A stretch of DNA of 64,000 bases from an uncultured Lachnospiraceae bacterium (GTDB lineage: Bacteria; Bacillota; Clostridia; Lachnospirales; Lachnospiraceae). This document shows, piece after piece, positions 15,303 through 24,444 of this stretch. How positions within the stretch are numbered: position 1 is the first letter of the stretch; every line of letters starts with the position of its first letter. The stretch spans positions 1 through 64,000 of the forward strand of contig CAJUTU010000017.1 in NCBI GenBank assembly GCA_910589385.1, read 5' to 3'. Position numbers and translations under genes: made by a program. The notes beneath the pieces are model-generated. The model was not told where the DNA came from. It searched no databases and saw only the letters and a list, made by a program, of their open reading frames with translations.

Positions 15303-16973
15303 TTAAAACAGGCCTGTAATCTTTCCGTCATCCGATACGTCAATATTGTCTGCGGCAGGAGCCTTTGGCAGGCCTGGCATGGTCATGATCGCTCCGGTCA
15401 GTGCGACCACAAAACCGGCACCCGCACTTACATAAGCCTCACGGATATGGATATCAAAATTCTCCGGACGTCCCAGCTTCTTTGCATCATCAGAAAGAGA
15501 ATACTGATTCTTAGCCATACATACCGGGAAATCTTTAAAACCTAATGACTCAATCTTAGCAAGCTGCTTTTCGGCAGCGGGTTCATAGATGACCCCCCTT
15601 GCTCCATAAATCTCACGTGAGACAGTCTCGATTTTTTCTTTCAAGGACAGACTGTCTTCATACAAAGGATGAAAATGGCTTTCTTTGTTTTCTAAGGTCT
15701 CCAAAACTTTTTCTGCCAGGGCAGTCCCGCCTTCTCCGCCTTTTTCCCAAACTTCGGAAAGAGCAAACTCACAGCCTTTTTCTTCGCAGAACTGACGGAT
15801 AAACTGGTTTTCTGCTTCTGTATCTGTTACAAAGGCATTCAATGTGACAACTACAGGCACTCCATATTTTTGTATATTCTCAATATGCTTCTCCAGATTT
15901 ACAATTCCCTTTTTCAAAGCATCCAGATTTTCCTTGCCTAAATCCGCCTTCGCAACTCCGCCATTATACTTTAAGGCACGTACTGTTGCAACTAAAACGA
16001 CGGCATCTGGTTTCAAGCCCGCTTTCCGGCATTTGATATCCAGAAATTTTTCAGCACCTAAGTCTGCCCCAAATCCGGCTTCTGTTATCGTAATATCGCT
16101 CATTTTCAAAGCCATCTTTGTTGCCCGCACACTGTTGCATCCATGGGCAATATTAGCAAACGGACCGCCATGTACCAACGCCGGAGTATGTTCCAGGGTC
16201 TGGATCAGGTTTGGTTTGATCGCATCTTTGAGCAATGCCGCCATTGCGCCTGTTGCATGCAGATCTTCTGCCGTAACTGGCTCTCCGGCAAAATTATATG
16301 CCACAATGATCCGCCCCAGTCTTTCTTTCAAATCCTTTAAGTCATCTGCAAGGCAGAGGATTGCCATGATTTCTGAGGCAACTGTAATGACAAAATGATC
16401 CTCACGGACCATCCCATCCATCTTACTGCCTAAACCGACCACAATATTCCGAAGCGCCCTGTCATTCATATCCAGACACCGTTTCCAGACAACCTGTCTG
16501 GGATCGATCTGCAGTGCATTCCCCTGCTGGATATGATTGTCCAGCATTGCCGCCAAAAGATTGTTGGCGGATGTAATGGCATGGAAATCTCCGGTAAAAT
16601 GCAGGTTCAAGTCTTCCATAGGTACAACCTGGGCATAGCCGCCCCCTGCCGCCCCGCCCTTGATTCCAAAACAAGGTCCCAGAGAGGGTTCACGCAATGC
16701 AATGATTGACTTTCGGCCTAATTTTGCCATGGCCTGTCCAAGCCCGACTGTAGTTGTCGTTTTTCCTTCTCCAGCCGGAGTAGGGTTGATCGCAGTTACA
16801 AGAACCAGCTTTCCGTCCTTATTGTCCTTAATCTTGTCCCAGAAACCATCGGAAAGCTTTGCCTTATACTTTCCATACAGCTCCAGGTCATCTTCTGGTA
16901 TCCCTGCTCTCTTTGCAACCTCTGTAATTGGCAGCATCTGTGCTTCCTGTGCAATCTGAATATCTGTCTTCAT
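15303..16973 (-). CDS. fhs: Formate-tetrahydrofolate ligase
   Basis: 556 aa, standard size. It makes 10-formyl-THF from formate, THF and ATP. Diagnostic stretches are the P-loop TPAGEGKTTTTVGLGQAM, ALREPSLGPCFGIKGGAAGGGYAQV, the LTGDFHAI-like FTGDFHAITSANNLL, and the end GAIMTMPGLPKAPAADNID. The start MKTDIQIAQ at 16973 is chosen because GGAGGG lies 7 nt before it; a frame-extending start 12 codons upstream lacks a site. It heads the fhs-folD-zinc ribbon operon. No other Wood-Ljungdahl genes (acs/cdh, fdh) are in the window, so acetogenesis cannot be asserted. Confidence 0.97.
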   Translation of the reverse strand: MKTDIQIAQEAQMLPITEVAKRAGIPEDDLELYGKYKAKLSDGFWDKIKDNKDGKLVLVTAINPTPAGEGKTTTTVGLGQAMAKLGRKSIIALREPSLGPCFGIKGGAAGGGYAQVVPMEDLNLHFTGDFHAITSANNLLAAMLDNHIQQGNALQIDPRQVVWKRCLDMNDRALRNIVVGLGSKMDGMVREDHFVITVASEIMAILCLADDLKDLKERLGRIIVAYNFAGEPVTAEDLHATGAMAALLKDAIKPNLIQTLEHTPALVHGGPFANIAHGCNSVRATKMALKMSDITITEAGFGADLGAEKFLDIKCRKAGLKPDAVVLVATVRALKYNGGVAKADLGKENLDALKKGIVNLEKHIENIQKYGVPVVVTLNAFVTDTEAENQFIRQFCEEKGCEFALSEVWEKGGEGGTALAEKVLETLENKESHFHPLYEDSLSLKEKIETVSREIYGARGVIYEPAAEKQLAKIESLGFKDFPVCMAKNQYSLSDDAKKLGRPENFDIHIREAYVSAGAGFVVALTGAIMTMPGLPKAPAADNIDVSDDGKITGLF

Positions 16974-17030
16974 CTGTAATCCCTCCTGGTTTTTATTACC
17001 AATCTGCAAAGCAGATTAAGTTGCATTACA

Positions 17031-19604
17031 TCACCCGTTTTCCTGTAAATATTCTTCAAATTCTTCTGCCGTCATTAAAACCTTCCGCGGCTTTGTCCCT
17101 TCTTCCGGTCCCACCACGCCGGCCTCCGCAAGCTGGTCCATGACCCGGGCTGCCCGGTTGAACCCAATTTTGAACATCCTCTGCAGCATCCCGATAGAGG
17201 CTTTCTCTTTGTCAATGATAAGATGTCCGGCATCTGCAAAATATTGGTCTCTGTTATTGCCGCTCTCTGCCTCTGCTCCTGAAACCGGGATTCCTTCGCT
17301 TCCGATGTCCGCATTCATATGCTCTTCCAACTCATTGCTGTAATCCGCATTTCCGTTATTTTCTATCAGGTATTCCACAACCTTCTGTACTTCTTTATCT
17401 GACACAAAGGAACCCTGCACACGCATCGGCTTCGGGACTCCTGTAGGATAGAACAGCATATCCCCTTTGCCAAGAAGCTTCTCCGCTCCAGACATGTCAA
17501 TGATCGTCCGGGAGTCTACCCCTGAGGATACGGCAAATGCAATTCTAGACGGCATGTTTGCTTTGATCAGTCCGGTAATAACATTCACAGACGGCCGTTG
17601 GGTCGCCAGAATCAAATGAAGTCCGGCTGCTCTTGCAAGCTGTGCAAGACGGCAGATTGCTCCCTCTACATCTTTGGGCGCTACCATCATCAAATCCGCC
17701 AGCTCGTCCACAATAATGACGATCTGCGGCATCTTTTTCAATGATTCGTCCTCATCAGCCAACTGCTCTGCTTTTTCATTAAATCCTTTTATGTCCCTGA
17801 CGTTATATTTTGCAAATAAGTCATACCGCTTCATCATTTCCGCAACAGCCCAGTTCAATGCCCCTGCCGCCTTTTTCGGATCTGTAACCACCGGGATCAG
17901 CAGATGTGGAATCCCGTTATAGACACTTAATTCCACCACCTTTGGGTCTACCATGATGAGCTTCACGTCTTCTGGATCCGCCTTATAAATGATGCTCATG
18001 ATCATCGTATTGATACACACAGACTTTCCAGAACCAGTAGAGCCTGCAACAAGGATATGAGGCATCTTGGCGATATCCGCCACAACAGTCTTACCTGCGA
18101 TATCCTTTCCCACCGCAACCGTAATCTTTGACTTGCTCTGCTTAAATTCATTAGACTCCAGCAGATCACGGAGCATCACCGCCGTATTCTCACTGTTTGG
18201 CACTTCAATCCCTACAGCGGCCTTTCCTGGAATCGGCGCTTCAATCCGTAGATCCGTAACTGCCAGATTCAGCTTGATATCATCGGATAATCCGACAATC
18301 TTACTGACCTTTACCCCCTGCTCTGGCTGTAATTCATATCGGGTAACAGAAGGGCCGCAGCTTGCATTTGTCACATGTACTTTCACACCAAAATTCTGTA
18401 AAGTCTGTTCCAGCTTCCGCGCTGTGGCGCGAAGCTGCTCATCCGAATCCCCTCCAGACTTCTTGCCTTTTTTCAAAAACTCCAAAGGCGGTATCGTATA
18501 TTCTTTTTTCTGGGGCGCTGCCTCCTGATTCTGGATACTCTCTTCCACGGCAGCCGTTTCTGCTTCCAGTTCCTGTTCACTATTCTTTGCTGTTTTTTTC
18601 TTCTTGCCTGGTATTTCTTGTATGGTTTCTTCTTTTTTCCCCTGATCCTTGGCCTTTTCCTCTGGAATCCCGCCCATCTTTGTCCATGTTTCCTCTTGCA
18701 CATCTTCCTCCTGCGCTGGTTCGGGCCGGTTGATGACAAGTTCTTCAAATGAAGACTGCGCCGGACGGACATCTAACGCTTCCTCTGCTGCGGATACCAC
18801 TTCCGGCATGCCGCTTTCTGCTATTCCGGGCTCTTCCTGGAATGAGGGTTCTACAGTCAATTCGTGTACCTCAGGTGACTTTCTGCCCTCTGTCAATGTG
18901 GTAGCAAAAGAAACTCCCGATACTTTTTGGCCCTGTAATCCCTTTGATTTCCGCTTCTTACGAGACATGCCTGATTCCGGCTGCTGTCCTCGTTCCTGTC
19001 TGCGGATAACAGAAGTCTCATGACGCTGTTTTGCCCCTTCATACATCCTTTTGCTGCCTTTTCCCAATGGCTTTAACAAGGATTTCTCTGTAATTAAAAT
19101 GGTACAGATAATCCCTAATACGATCAGCACTACATAACTTCCCACAACACCGATCGTGGGACAAAGTACCATAACCAGGCAGCCTCCAAGAAACCCGCCG
19201 GCATTCTTATGGATACTTGCCTGTTTATAATAAGTCAAAAGACCGGTTCCCGGAGTATATGGATTCATTGCCAGCTCCAATAAAGCACAAAGCACGATGA
19301 TCAGGCAGAGCAGTGCTGCTATTTTTATGTAGGCATGGGTATTCCCCCTGTTCGAGATCAGAAAGGCAGCTGCCCCAAAAACCAAAACAGGAATCAGGTA
19401 CGCCATCCACCCAAAAATCCCGAACAGCACGGCCGAGCAGACTTCCCCTGCAAGGCCGCCAAGCCCAAAATTACTGATCAGCATCAAAATACTGACTGCC
19501 AGTACACATAAAATGATAATCTCCTGCTGCAGAGCCGGACTCTCCTGTGCCTTTTTTGCCTCCTCTTTTGTATTTCTTTTCTTCTTGGTTGACTTTGCAG
19601 CCAT
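17031..19604 (-). CDS. ftsK: DNA translocase FtsK/SpoIIIE
   Basis: 857 aa. The N-terminal ~180 residues hold about four membrane helices, and ~200-390 are a charged, Glu/Lys/Pro-rich linker. The C-terminal motor has Walker A (VAGSTGSGKSVCIN), Walker B (IVIIVDELADLMM), and the final winged-helix gamma domain (SIGMLQRMFKIGFNRAARVMDQL) that reads KOPS-type sites. It pumps chromosomal DNA through the division or sporulation septum as a hexamer. The ATG at 19604 (MAAKSTKKKR) has GGGGGAAG 4 nt upstream; an upstream in-frame start is not supported. It lies downstream of tepA on the same strand, a common pairing in clostridia. Confidence 0.95.
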   Translation of the reverse strand: MAAKSTKKKRNTKEEAKKAQESPALQQEIIILCVLAVSILMLISNFGLGGLAGEVCSAVLFGIFGWMAYLIPVLVFGAAAFLISNRGNTHAYIKIAALLCLIIVLCALLELAMNPYTPGTGLLTYYKQASIHKNAGGFLGGCLVMVLCPTIGVVGSYVVLIVLGIICTILITEKSLLKPLGKGSKRMYEGAKQRHETSVIRRQERGQQPESGMSRKKRKSKGLQGQKVSGVSFATTLTEGRKSPEVHELTVEPSFQEEPGIAESGMPEVVSAAEEALDVRPAQSSFEELVINRPEPAQEEDVQEETWTKMGGIPEEKAKDQGKKEETIQEIPGKKKKTAKNSEQELEAETAAVEESIQNQEAAPQKKEYTIPPLEFLKKGKKSGGDSDEQLRATARKLEQTLQNFGVKVHVTNASCGPSVTRYELQPEQGVKVSKIVGLSDDIKLNLAVTDLRIEAPIPGKAAVGIEVPNSENTAVMLRDLLESNEFKQSKSKITVAVGKDIAGKTVVADIAKMPHILVAGSTGSGKSVCINTMIMSIIYKADPEDVKLIMVDPKVVELSVYNGIPHLLIPVVTDPKKAAGALNWAVAEMMKRYDLFAKYNVRDIKGFNEKAEQLADEDESLKKMPQIVIIVDELADLMMVAPKDVEGAICRLAQLARAAGLHLILATQRPSVNVITGLIKANMPSRIAFAVSSGVDSRTIIDMSGAEKLLGKGDMLFYPTGVPKPMRVQGSFVSDKEVQKVVEYLIENNGNADYSNELEEHMNADIGSEGIPVSGAEAESGNNRDQYFADAGHLIIDKEKASIGMLQRMFKIGFNRAARVMDQLAEAGVVGPEEGTKPRKVLMTAEEFEEYLQENG

Positions 19605-19717
19605 TATACTTCCCCCTTGGCATTTAAACGTAGTAGAAAATAGTATAGCATTTTTGTGGAAAACTGTCATCAAAAAAATTTATTTTCATTTTTCTTCCCA
19701 AAATGAGCGGGGATTTG

Positions 19718-20437
19718 TCAGTCACAGTCTCCCACTTCACGGCGCTCTTCAATCATCTCATGGAGCTTTTGCATTGCCTGGCTGATTCCTCCCACTTCAT
19801 CAATCAGGCCTTCCCGGACTGCATCCTCTCCTTCCAGCATCGTACCTACATCCTTAACTAACTGCGTAGGGTCAAGCATTAATTCCTCAAGCCTTTTCTG
19901 GCTGATCTTTGAATGCTCAGCAATAAAATTCGTAATCCGGTCCTGGGTCCGCTCCATATTCCGGTAACTCTGGTATACCCCGATAAACATACCGCTGGAA
20001 CGCACTGGATGTATGATCATCGTGCCGCTTGGTACAATAAAAGAATAGTCTGCCGATACCGCCAAAGGTCCGCCGATGGAATGGCTTCCTCCCAGCACAA
20101 GAGAAACTGTAGGCTTGCTCAAAGATGCAATCATCTCTGCAATCGCAAGCCCGGCTTCTACGTCTCCTCCAAGTGTATTGAGAAGGATCAACACGCCCTC
20201 CACATCCTCACTGTCCTCCGCTTCAGCAAGCCTGGGAAGCAGATGTTCATATTTTGTAGCTTTCGTGTTGCCAGACACCGCCTCATGCCCCTCGATCTCG
20301 CCGATAATTGTCATTAGCTGTATCCGGTGGCGTCCCGAATTCCGGTTCAATTCCAAAGTTCCGGTTTCTTTAATTTCCTCTCGTTTTTCTTCCTTTTTTT
20401 CTGGTGTCTGCTCCGTGTCTCTTCTCTGTTCCATCAT
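19718..20437 (-). CDS. tepA: ClpP-family serine protease, TepA-like
   Basis: 239 aa of the ClpP/crotonase fold. LILLNTLGGDVEAGLAIAEMI gives the oxyanion-side motif, GGSHSIGGPLAVSADY carries the nucleophile serine, and GTMIIHPVRS the histidine region. B. subtilis TepA was described as a translocation-enhancing, ClpP-like protein; its ATPase partner, if any, is unclear, and no ClpX/ClpC gene is present here. The first ~35 residues are charged and variable. The ATG at 20437 has GGAAGG 7 nt upstream, whereas a longer frame beginning with a hydrophobic segment has no site. The gene precedes ftsK. Confidence 0.85.
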   Translation of the reverse strand: MMEQRRDTEQTPEKKEEKREEIKETGTLELNRNSGRHRIQLMTIIGEIEGHEAVSGNTKATKYEHLLPRLAEAEDSEDVEGVLILLNTLGGDVEAGLAIAEMIASLSKPTVSLVLGGSHSIGGPLAVSADYSFIVPSGTMIIHPVRSSGMFIGVYQSYRNMERTQDRITNFIAEHSKISQKRLEELMLDPTQLVKDVGTMLEGEDAVREGLIDEVGGISQAMQKLHEMIEERREVGDCD

Positions 20438-20562
20438 CTCACAACCTTCCTGCTTTTTTCTAAACAATAGTATGTGAATAAAACAAAGGAAATATACGGA
20501 ATTTTTTTGTTTCTTATTCCACTCCTGCCGAATCAGATGCAACCATTTTCTTACTTATATGC

Positions 20563-20611
20563 ACTCTCGTAATCTCCATTGCAGATTTTATTACAAAGAG
20601 ATTACAAGAGT
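20563..20611. promoter_or_regulatory. Inverted repeat upstream of tepA
   Basis: ACTCTCGTAATCTC (20563-20576) and GAGATTACAAGAGT (20598-20611) pair except for one position, with a 21-nt loop. It sits in the 225-bp gap between tepA (its 5' side) and the metY terminator. With no T-run it could be an operator or an mRNA leader structure. No gene is visible in the gap. Confidence 0.4.
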
Positions 20612-20665
20612 ATATACTTTACATCTCACAGATTAGACTGACACGGATTAAAAAAGAAAGAACAA

Positions 20666-20704
20666 AAATGGTATGGACATAAATTGTATACATCCATACC
20701 ATTT
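20666..20704 (-). terminator. Terminator of metY
   Basis: AAATGGTATGGA pairs with TCCATACCATTT (12 bp), and the minus-strand continuation is TTGTTCTTTCTTTTTT. It begins 4 nt past the metY stop. Confidence 0.85.
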
Positions 20705-20707
20705 CAG

Positions 20708-21982
20708 TTAAAGCATTGCCTGTTCTATATCTGCAATAATATCTTCTATATTCTCAATTCCCACACTAAAACGAATCAAATCCGGCTGAACCCCTGCTTC
20801 TAACAGTTCCTTTTCATTCATCTGCCGATGCGTATGGCTTGCAGGGTGCAGCACGCAGCTCCGTGCATCCGCAACATGCGTCACGATTGCAACCATCTTC
20901 AGTTTATCCATCATTTCTACAGCTGCAGACCGCCCGCCCTTCAATCCGAATGTAAGCACACCACAGCTTCCGCCCTGCAGATATTTCTGCGCACGCTCAT
21001 AATACTTATCCCCCGGAAGAGATGGATATGACACCCATGCCACTTTCTCGTGGTTCTTCAGATATTTTGCAGCTGCAAGTGCATTTTCACAGTGGCGTGC
21101 CATCCTAAGATGCAGCGTCTCCAGCCCGATATTTAATAAAAAAGCATTCTGCGGAGACTGAATAGAACCCAAATCACGCATCAACTGTGCGGTCGCCTTC
21201 GTAATGTATGCTTTCTTACCAAATTTCTGCGTATATACGATTCCATGATACGTTTCGTCCGGAGTTGTCAGCCCTTTAAACTTTTCCCCATATGCTTCCC
21301 AGTCAAAATTGCCGCTGTCCACGATTGCGCCGCCTACACAGGCAGCATGACCATCCATATATTTCGTAGTGGAATGAATGACAATATCAGCCCCCCATTC
21401 AATCGGACGGCAGTTGATCGGAGTCGCAAATGTATTATCCACAATAAACGGGACACCGTGTGCATGTGCGGCTTTTGCGAACTTCTCCAAATCCAGCACA
21501 GTCAAAGCCGGATTGGCAATCGTCTCCCCAAAAACCGCCTTTGTGTTATCCTGAAACGCCGCGTCTAACTCTTCCGATGTACAATCCGGATCTACAAACG
21601 TTGCATCGACTCCCATTTTTTTGATCGTATGTGCATACAAATTATATGTACCGCCATAAAGTGCAGAAGAACAAACGATATGATCCCCTGCTCCTGCAAT
21701 ATTCATGATAGAATAAAAGCTTGCAGCCTGCCCGGAAGACGTCAGCATAGCAGCTACACCGCCCTCCAGATCACAAATTTTTGCAGCTACGGCATCATTG
21801 GTCGGATTCTGCAGTCTGGTATAAAAATATCCGGATTCTTCCAGATCAAACAGTCTTCCCATCTGTTCGCTGCTGGTATACCGATAAGTCGTGCTCTGAT
21901 AAATCGGCAGGACACGCGGCTCTCCATTCCCCGGCTCATATCCCGACTGAATACATTTTGTCTCGATTCTAAAATCGCTCAT
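20708..21982 (-). CDS. metY: O-acetylhomoserine sulfhydrylase (aminocarboxypropyltransferase)
   Basis: 424 aa, the length of MetY rather than the ~380 of MetB/MetC. This PLP enzyme makes homocysteine from O-acetylhomoserine and sulfide. The PLP lysine lies in VIHSTTKYMDGH, and the substrate-phosphate region is TSSGQAASFYSIMNIAGAGDH. DARSCVLHPASHTHRQM near the C-terminus is the usual Arg/His loop of the Cys/Met-metabolism family. GGAGGAG lies ~7 nt before the ATG at 21982. Its product feeds the MetH encoded ~19 kb away. No SAM riboswitch was recognised in the short gap to yebC. Confidence 0.93.
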   Translation of the reverse strand: MSDFRIETKCIQSGYEPGNGEPRVLPIYQSTTYRYTSSEQMGRLFDLEESGYFYTRLQNPTNDAVAAKICDLEGGVAAMLTSSGQAASFYSIMNIAGAGDHIVCSSALYGGTYNLYAHTIKKMGVDATFVDPDCTSEELDAAFQDNTKAVFGETIANPALTVLDLEKFAKAAHAHGVPFIVDNTFATPINCRPIEWGADIVIHSTTKYMDGHAACVGGAIVDSGNFDWEAYGEKFKGLTTPDETYHGIVYTQKFGKKAYITKATAQLMRDLGSIQSPQNAFLLNIGLETLHLRMARHCENALAAAKYLKNHEKVAWVSYPSLPGDKYYERAQKYLQGGSCGVLTFGLKGGRSAAVEMMDKLKMVAIVTHVADARSCVLHPASHTHRQMNEKELLEAGVQPDLIRFSVGIENIEDIIADIEQAML

Positions 21983-22038
21983 ATTCCTCTCCTCCTGTCT
22001 ATGGAACAAAACAGATCTTTCCACAGCGTATCCAATTC

Positions 22039-22773
22039 TTATTCTTCATTCCAGTTGTGATATACATCCTGCACGTCATCATCTTCTTCCAAAAGATCCA
22101 ATGTCTTTTGAATATTTTTAATATCTTCCTCACTGGTCAGATCCACATAAGTCTGCGGAATCATGGTCACTTCTGCCTCAGCCATCGGAATGCCTGCTTC
22201 TTCCAGTTTTAAGCGGACCTCGCTGAAATCAGCAGGTGCAGTCAGGATTTCAAAGCTTTCCTCATCCTCTGAAAAATCTTCGGCTCCTGCATCCAGTGCC
22301 AGCATCATCAGCTCATCGGCATCCATCTCACACTCTTCCCGCGCCACAAAAATCTGTCCTTTTTCGTCAAACATAAACGACACGCATCCAGGTGTGCCCA
22401 CATTGCCGCTTCCCTTTGTAAATGCATTTCTTACATTAGAGGCCGTGCGGTTTTTATTATCCGTCAATGTCTTTACAATAATTGCCGTACCATTGGGGCC
22501 GTACCCTTCATATGTAATATGTTCATAATTATCCGCAGAGCCTTCGCCTGCTGCCTTTTTGATATTCCGTTCTATCGTATCATTGGGCATATTATTTGAT
22601 TTTGCCTTAGCGATCACATCACGGAGCCTGCTGTTATTGGCAGGATCCGGACCGCCGCCTTCCTTTACTGCCACCGCAAGCTCACGTCCGATCTTTGTGA
22701 AAATCTTTCCCTTTGCAGCATCGTTTTTTTCTTTTTTATGCTTAATATTTGCGAATTTTGAATGTCCTGACAT
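22039..22773 (-). CDS. yebC: YebC/PmpR family protein
   Basis: 244 aa with the full signature: MSGHSKFANIKHKKEKNDAAKGK at the start, GRELAVAVKEGG, NSRLRDVIAKAKSNNMPNDTIERNI and the acidic C-terminal domain. The family was long annotated as transcription factors. Recent work on YebC-type proteins points to a ribosome-associated role at proline-rich stretches, so the regulator label is uncertain. It lies 56 nt upstream of metY on the same strand. Confidence 0.95.
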   Translation of the reverse strand: MSGHSKFANIKHKKEKNDAAKGKIFTKIGRELAVAVKEGGGPDPANNSRLRDVIAKAKSNNMPNDTIERNIKKAAGEGSADNYEHITYEGYGPNGTAIIVKTLTDNKNRTASNVRNAFTKGSGNVGTPGCVSFMFDEKGQIFVAREECEMDADELMMLALDAGAEDFSEDEESFEILTAPADFSEVRLKLEEAGIPMAEAEVTMIPQTYVDLTSEEDIKNIQKTLDLLEEDDDVQDVYHNWNEE

Positions 22774-22851
22774 CTTTTCCTTCTCCTCTTTCTCCTAATA
22801 CGTACTCGCTTTAGTTTACCACTCTTTTTTCTATCTGTAAAGCATTTCGGC

Positions 22852-23199
22852 TTATGTATTCAGCTCCAGGCTGATCCGAATTGCTTCATTTACTTTGCCC
22901 ATCATCCTGCTGTCCACATGGCAGACAAATTCACGCAGGCGCTGTTTATCAATGGTGCGGATCTGTTCTAATAGAATCACTGAATTTTTTATAATATGGT
23001 ATTTTTGCGCGCTGATCTCAATGTGTGTGGGTAGTTTTGCCTTATTCATCCGTGATGTGACTGCGGCACAGATTACTGTCGGACTGTGCCGGTTGCCGAC
23101 GTCGTTTTGAATGATCAGGACCGGACGGATACCGCCCTGTTCAGAACCTACGACTGGACTTAAATCTGCATAATAAATATCTCCACGTTTGATCGTCAA
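22852..23199 (-). CDS. ndoA: mRNA interferase of the MazF/PemK (EndoA) family
   Basis: 115 aa, close to B. subtilis EndoA (116 aa). MTIKRGDIYYADLSPVVGSEQGG and RPVLIIQNDVGNRHSPTVI give the PemK-like barrel with the conserved Arg/Thr residues. SVILLEQIRTIDKQRL is the C-terminal signature. It is an RNase that cuts single-stranded mRNA at short sites such as UACAU in Bacillus. In Bacillus the antitoxin EndoAI lies between alr and ndoA; here the 97-bp gap after alr is too small to encode one and none is visible nearby. Confidence 0.92.
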   Translation of the reverse strand: MTIKRGDIYYADLSPVVGSEQGGIRPVLIIQNDVGNRHSPTVICAAVTSRMNKAKLPTHIEISAQKYHIIKNSVILLEQIRTIDKQRLREFVCHVDSRMMGKVNEAIRISLELNT

Positions 23200-23296
23200 A
23201 ATTTCTCACTCTCCGATTTTACCTCTTTTCCATTTCTCAGTTTTGACATCGAATGGTACTTACAGTATTCCCACGTTTTTCGGAAATATACAAAGC

Positions 23297-24427
23297 TCAT
23301 CGGATATAAATCCTGGGAATCCGTTTTCCCAGGCAGCAGACAAATTCATAGTGGAAACGTCCGCTTAAAGTACTGAGTTCCTCAACAGAGATCCTTTCAT
23401 CCCCATCGAAGCCTATGAGCGTGGCCTGATCCATAAAATGCACATCCGGAATGTCCGTCACATCCACCATGAACTGATCCATGCAGACCCGCCCAAGGAT
23501 CCTGGCACGCTTCCCATGGATCAAAATCTCTCCTTTATTGGAAAGCGTCCTTGGATATCCATCCCCATACCCTACCGGAATCGTGGCCACTTTCATTTTC
23601 TTCGGTGCAGTAAACGTACCTCCATAGCTGATTTGTGTACCTGGTTCCACTTCCTTTACATAAGAGACATGGCTGATCAATTCCAGCGCCGGACGCAGAT
23701 GTACTGCACTTTGTTCTACCTCTTTGGACGGATACAGACCGTACAGAGCGATACCAGCACGTACCAGGGTGTGTTTCATTTCTGGTAAATCAATGATTCC
23801 CGCACTGTTGTCACAGCTTAAATGAGGAATTTCAACCTTCCTTTCCTTTAAAGCCCTCTCCATCCACACAAACCGTTCGTGCTGTTTCCATGTAAAGGAT
23901 TTATCTGTCTCATCCGCTTTCGCAAAATGGGTAAACATCCCCTCTATTTTTCCGCCCGGAAGTTTCCCAATCTCAGCAATCACATCCGCACTTTCATCGG
24001 AAACCGGAAAACCAATCCTTCCCATACCAGTGTCTATTTTTATGTGGAAATATGCAGTCTTGTTTTTCTTTTTTGCTGCTTCTGCCATGCCCGCTGCCAT
24101 CTCTTTTGTATAGACCGCAGCACGGATCTCATAAGAGACCATCTCTTCATACTGATCCGGAAAAACACAGCCAAGCACCAAAATAGGCTTCTTTATCTGT
24201 GCTTCCCGAAGTAAGACTGCTTCTTCTAAGGCGGCCACAGCATATCCCCATACATAATCTGTATTTTCAAATAACTCTGCGATAGGGACTGCCCCATGCC
24301 CATAGCCGTCTGTCTTGATCACAGCGATCATCTGAGCTTCATCGCCTATCCGTCTCTTCATCTGTTCCATATTATATGCAATCGCACCTAAATCTATTTT
24401 TGCATATGCCCGGTTATGGTGTCCCAC
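23297..24427 (-). CDS. alr: Alanine racemase
   Basis: 376 aa from the chosen start. A fold-type III PLP enzyme that makes D-alanine for peptidoglycan. The PLP lysine is in MIAVIKTDGYGHG, the second catalytic tyrosine in the QISYGGTF region, and TIPVGYGDGYPR and GRVCMDQFMVDVT are typical. I prefer the GTG at 24427 (GGAGGG 11 nt upstream) over the GTG at 24445, which overlaps the nnr stop and lacks a well-placed site. The order nnr-alr-ndoA resembles the Bacillus alr-ndoA neighbourhood. Confidence 0.95.
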   Translation of the reverse strand: MGHHNRAYAKIDLGAIAYNMEQMKRRIGDEAQMIAVIKTDGYGHGAVPIAELFENTDYVWGYAVAALEEAVLLREAQIKKPILVLGCVFPDQYEEMVSYEIRAAVYTKEMAAGMAEAAKKKNKTAYFHIKIDTGMGRIGFPVSDESADVIAEIGKLPGGKIEGMFTHFAKADETDKSFTWKQHERFVWMERALKERKVEIPHLSCDNSAGIIDLPEMKHTLVRAGIALYGLYPSKEVEQSAVHLRPALELISHVSYVKEVEPGTQISYGGTFTAPKKMKVATIPVGYGDGYPRTLSNKGEILIHGKRARILGRVCMDQFMVDVTDIPDVHFMDQATLIGFDGDERISVEELSTLSGRFHYEFVCCLGKRIPRIYIR

Positions 24428-24444
24428 TTCCTCAAATCCCTCCA

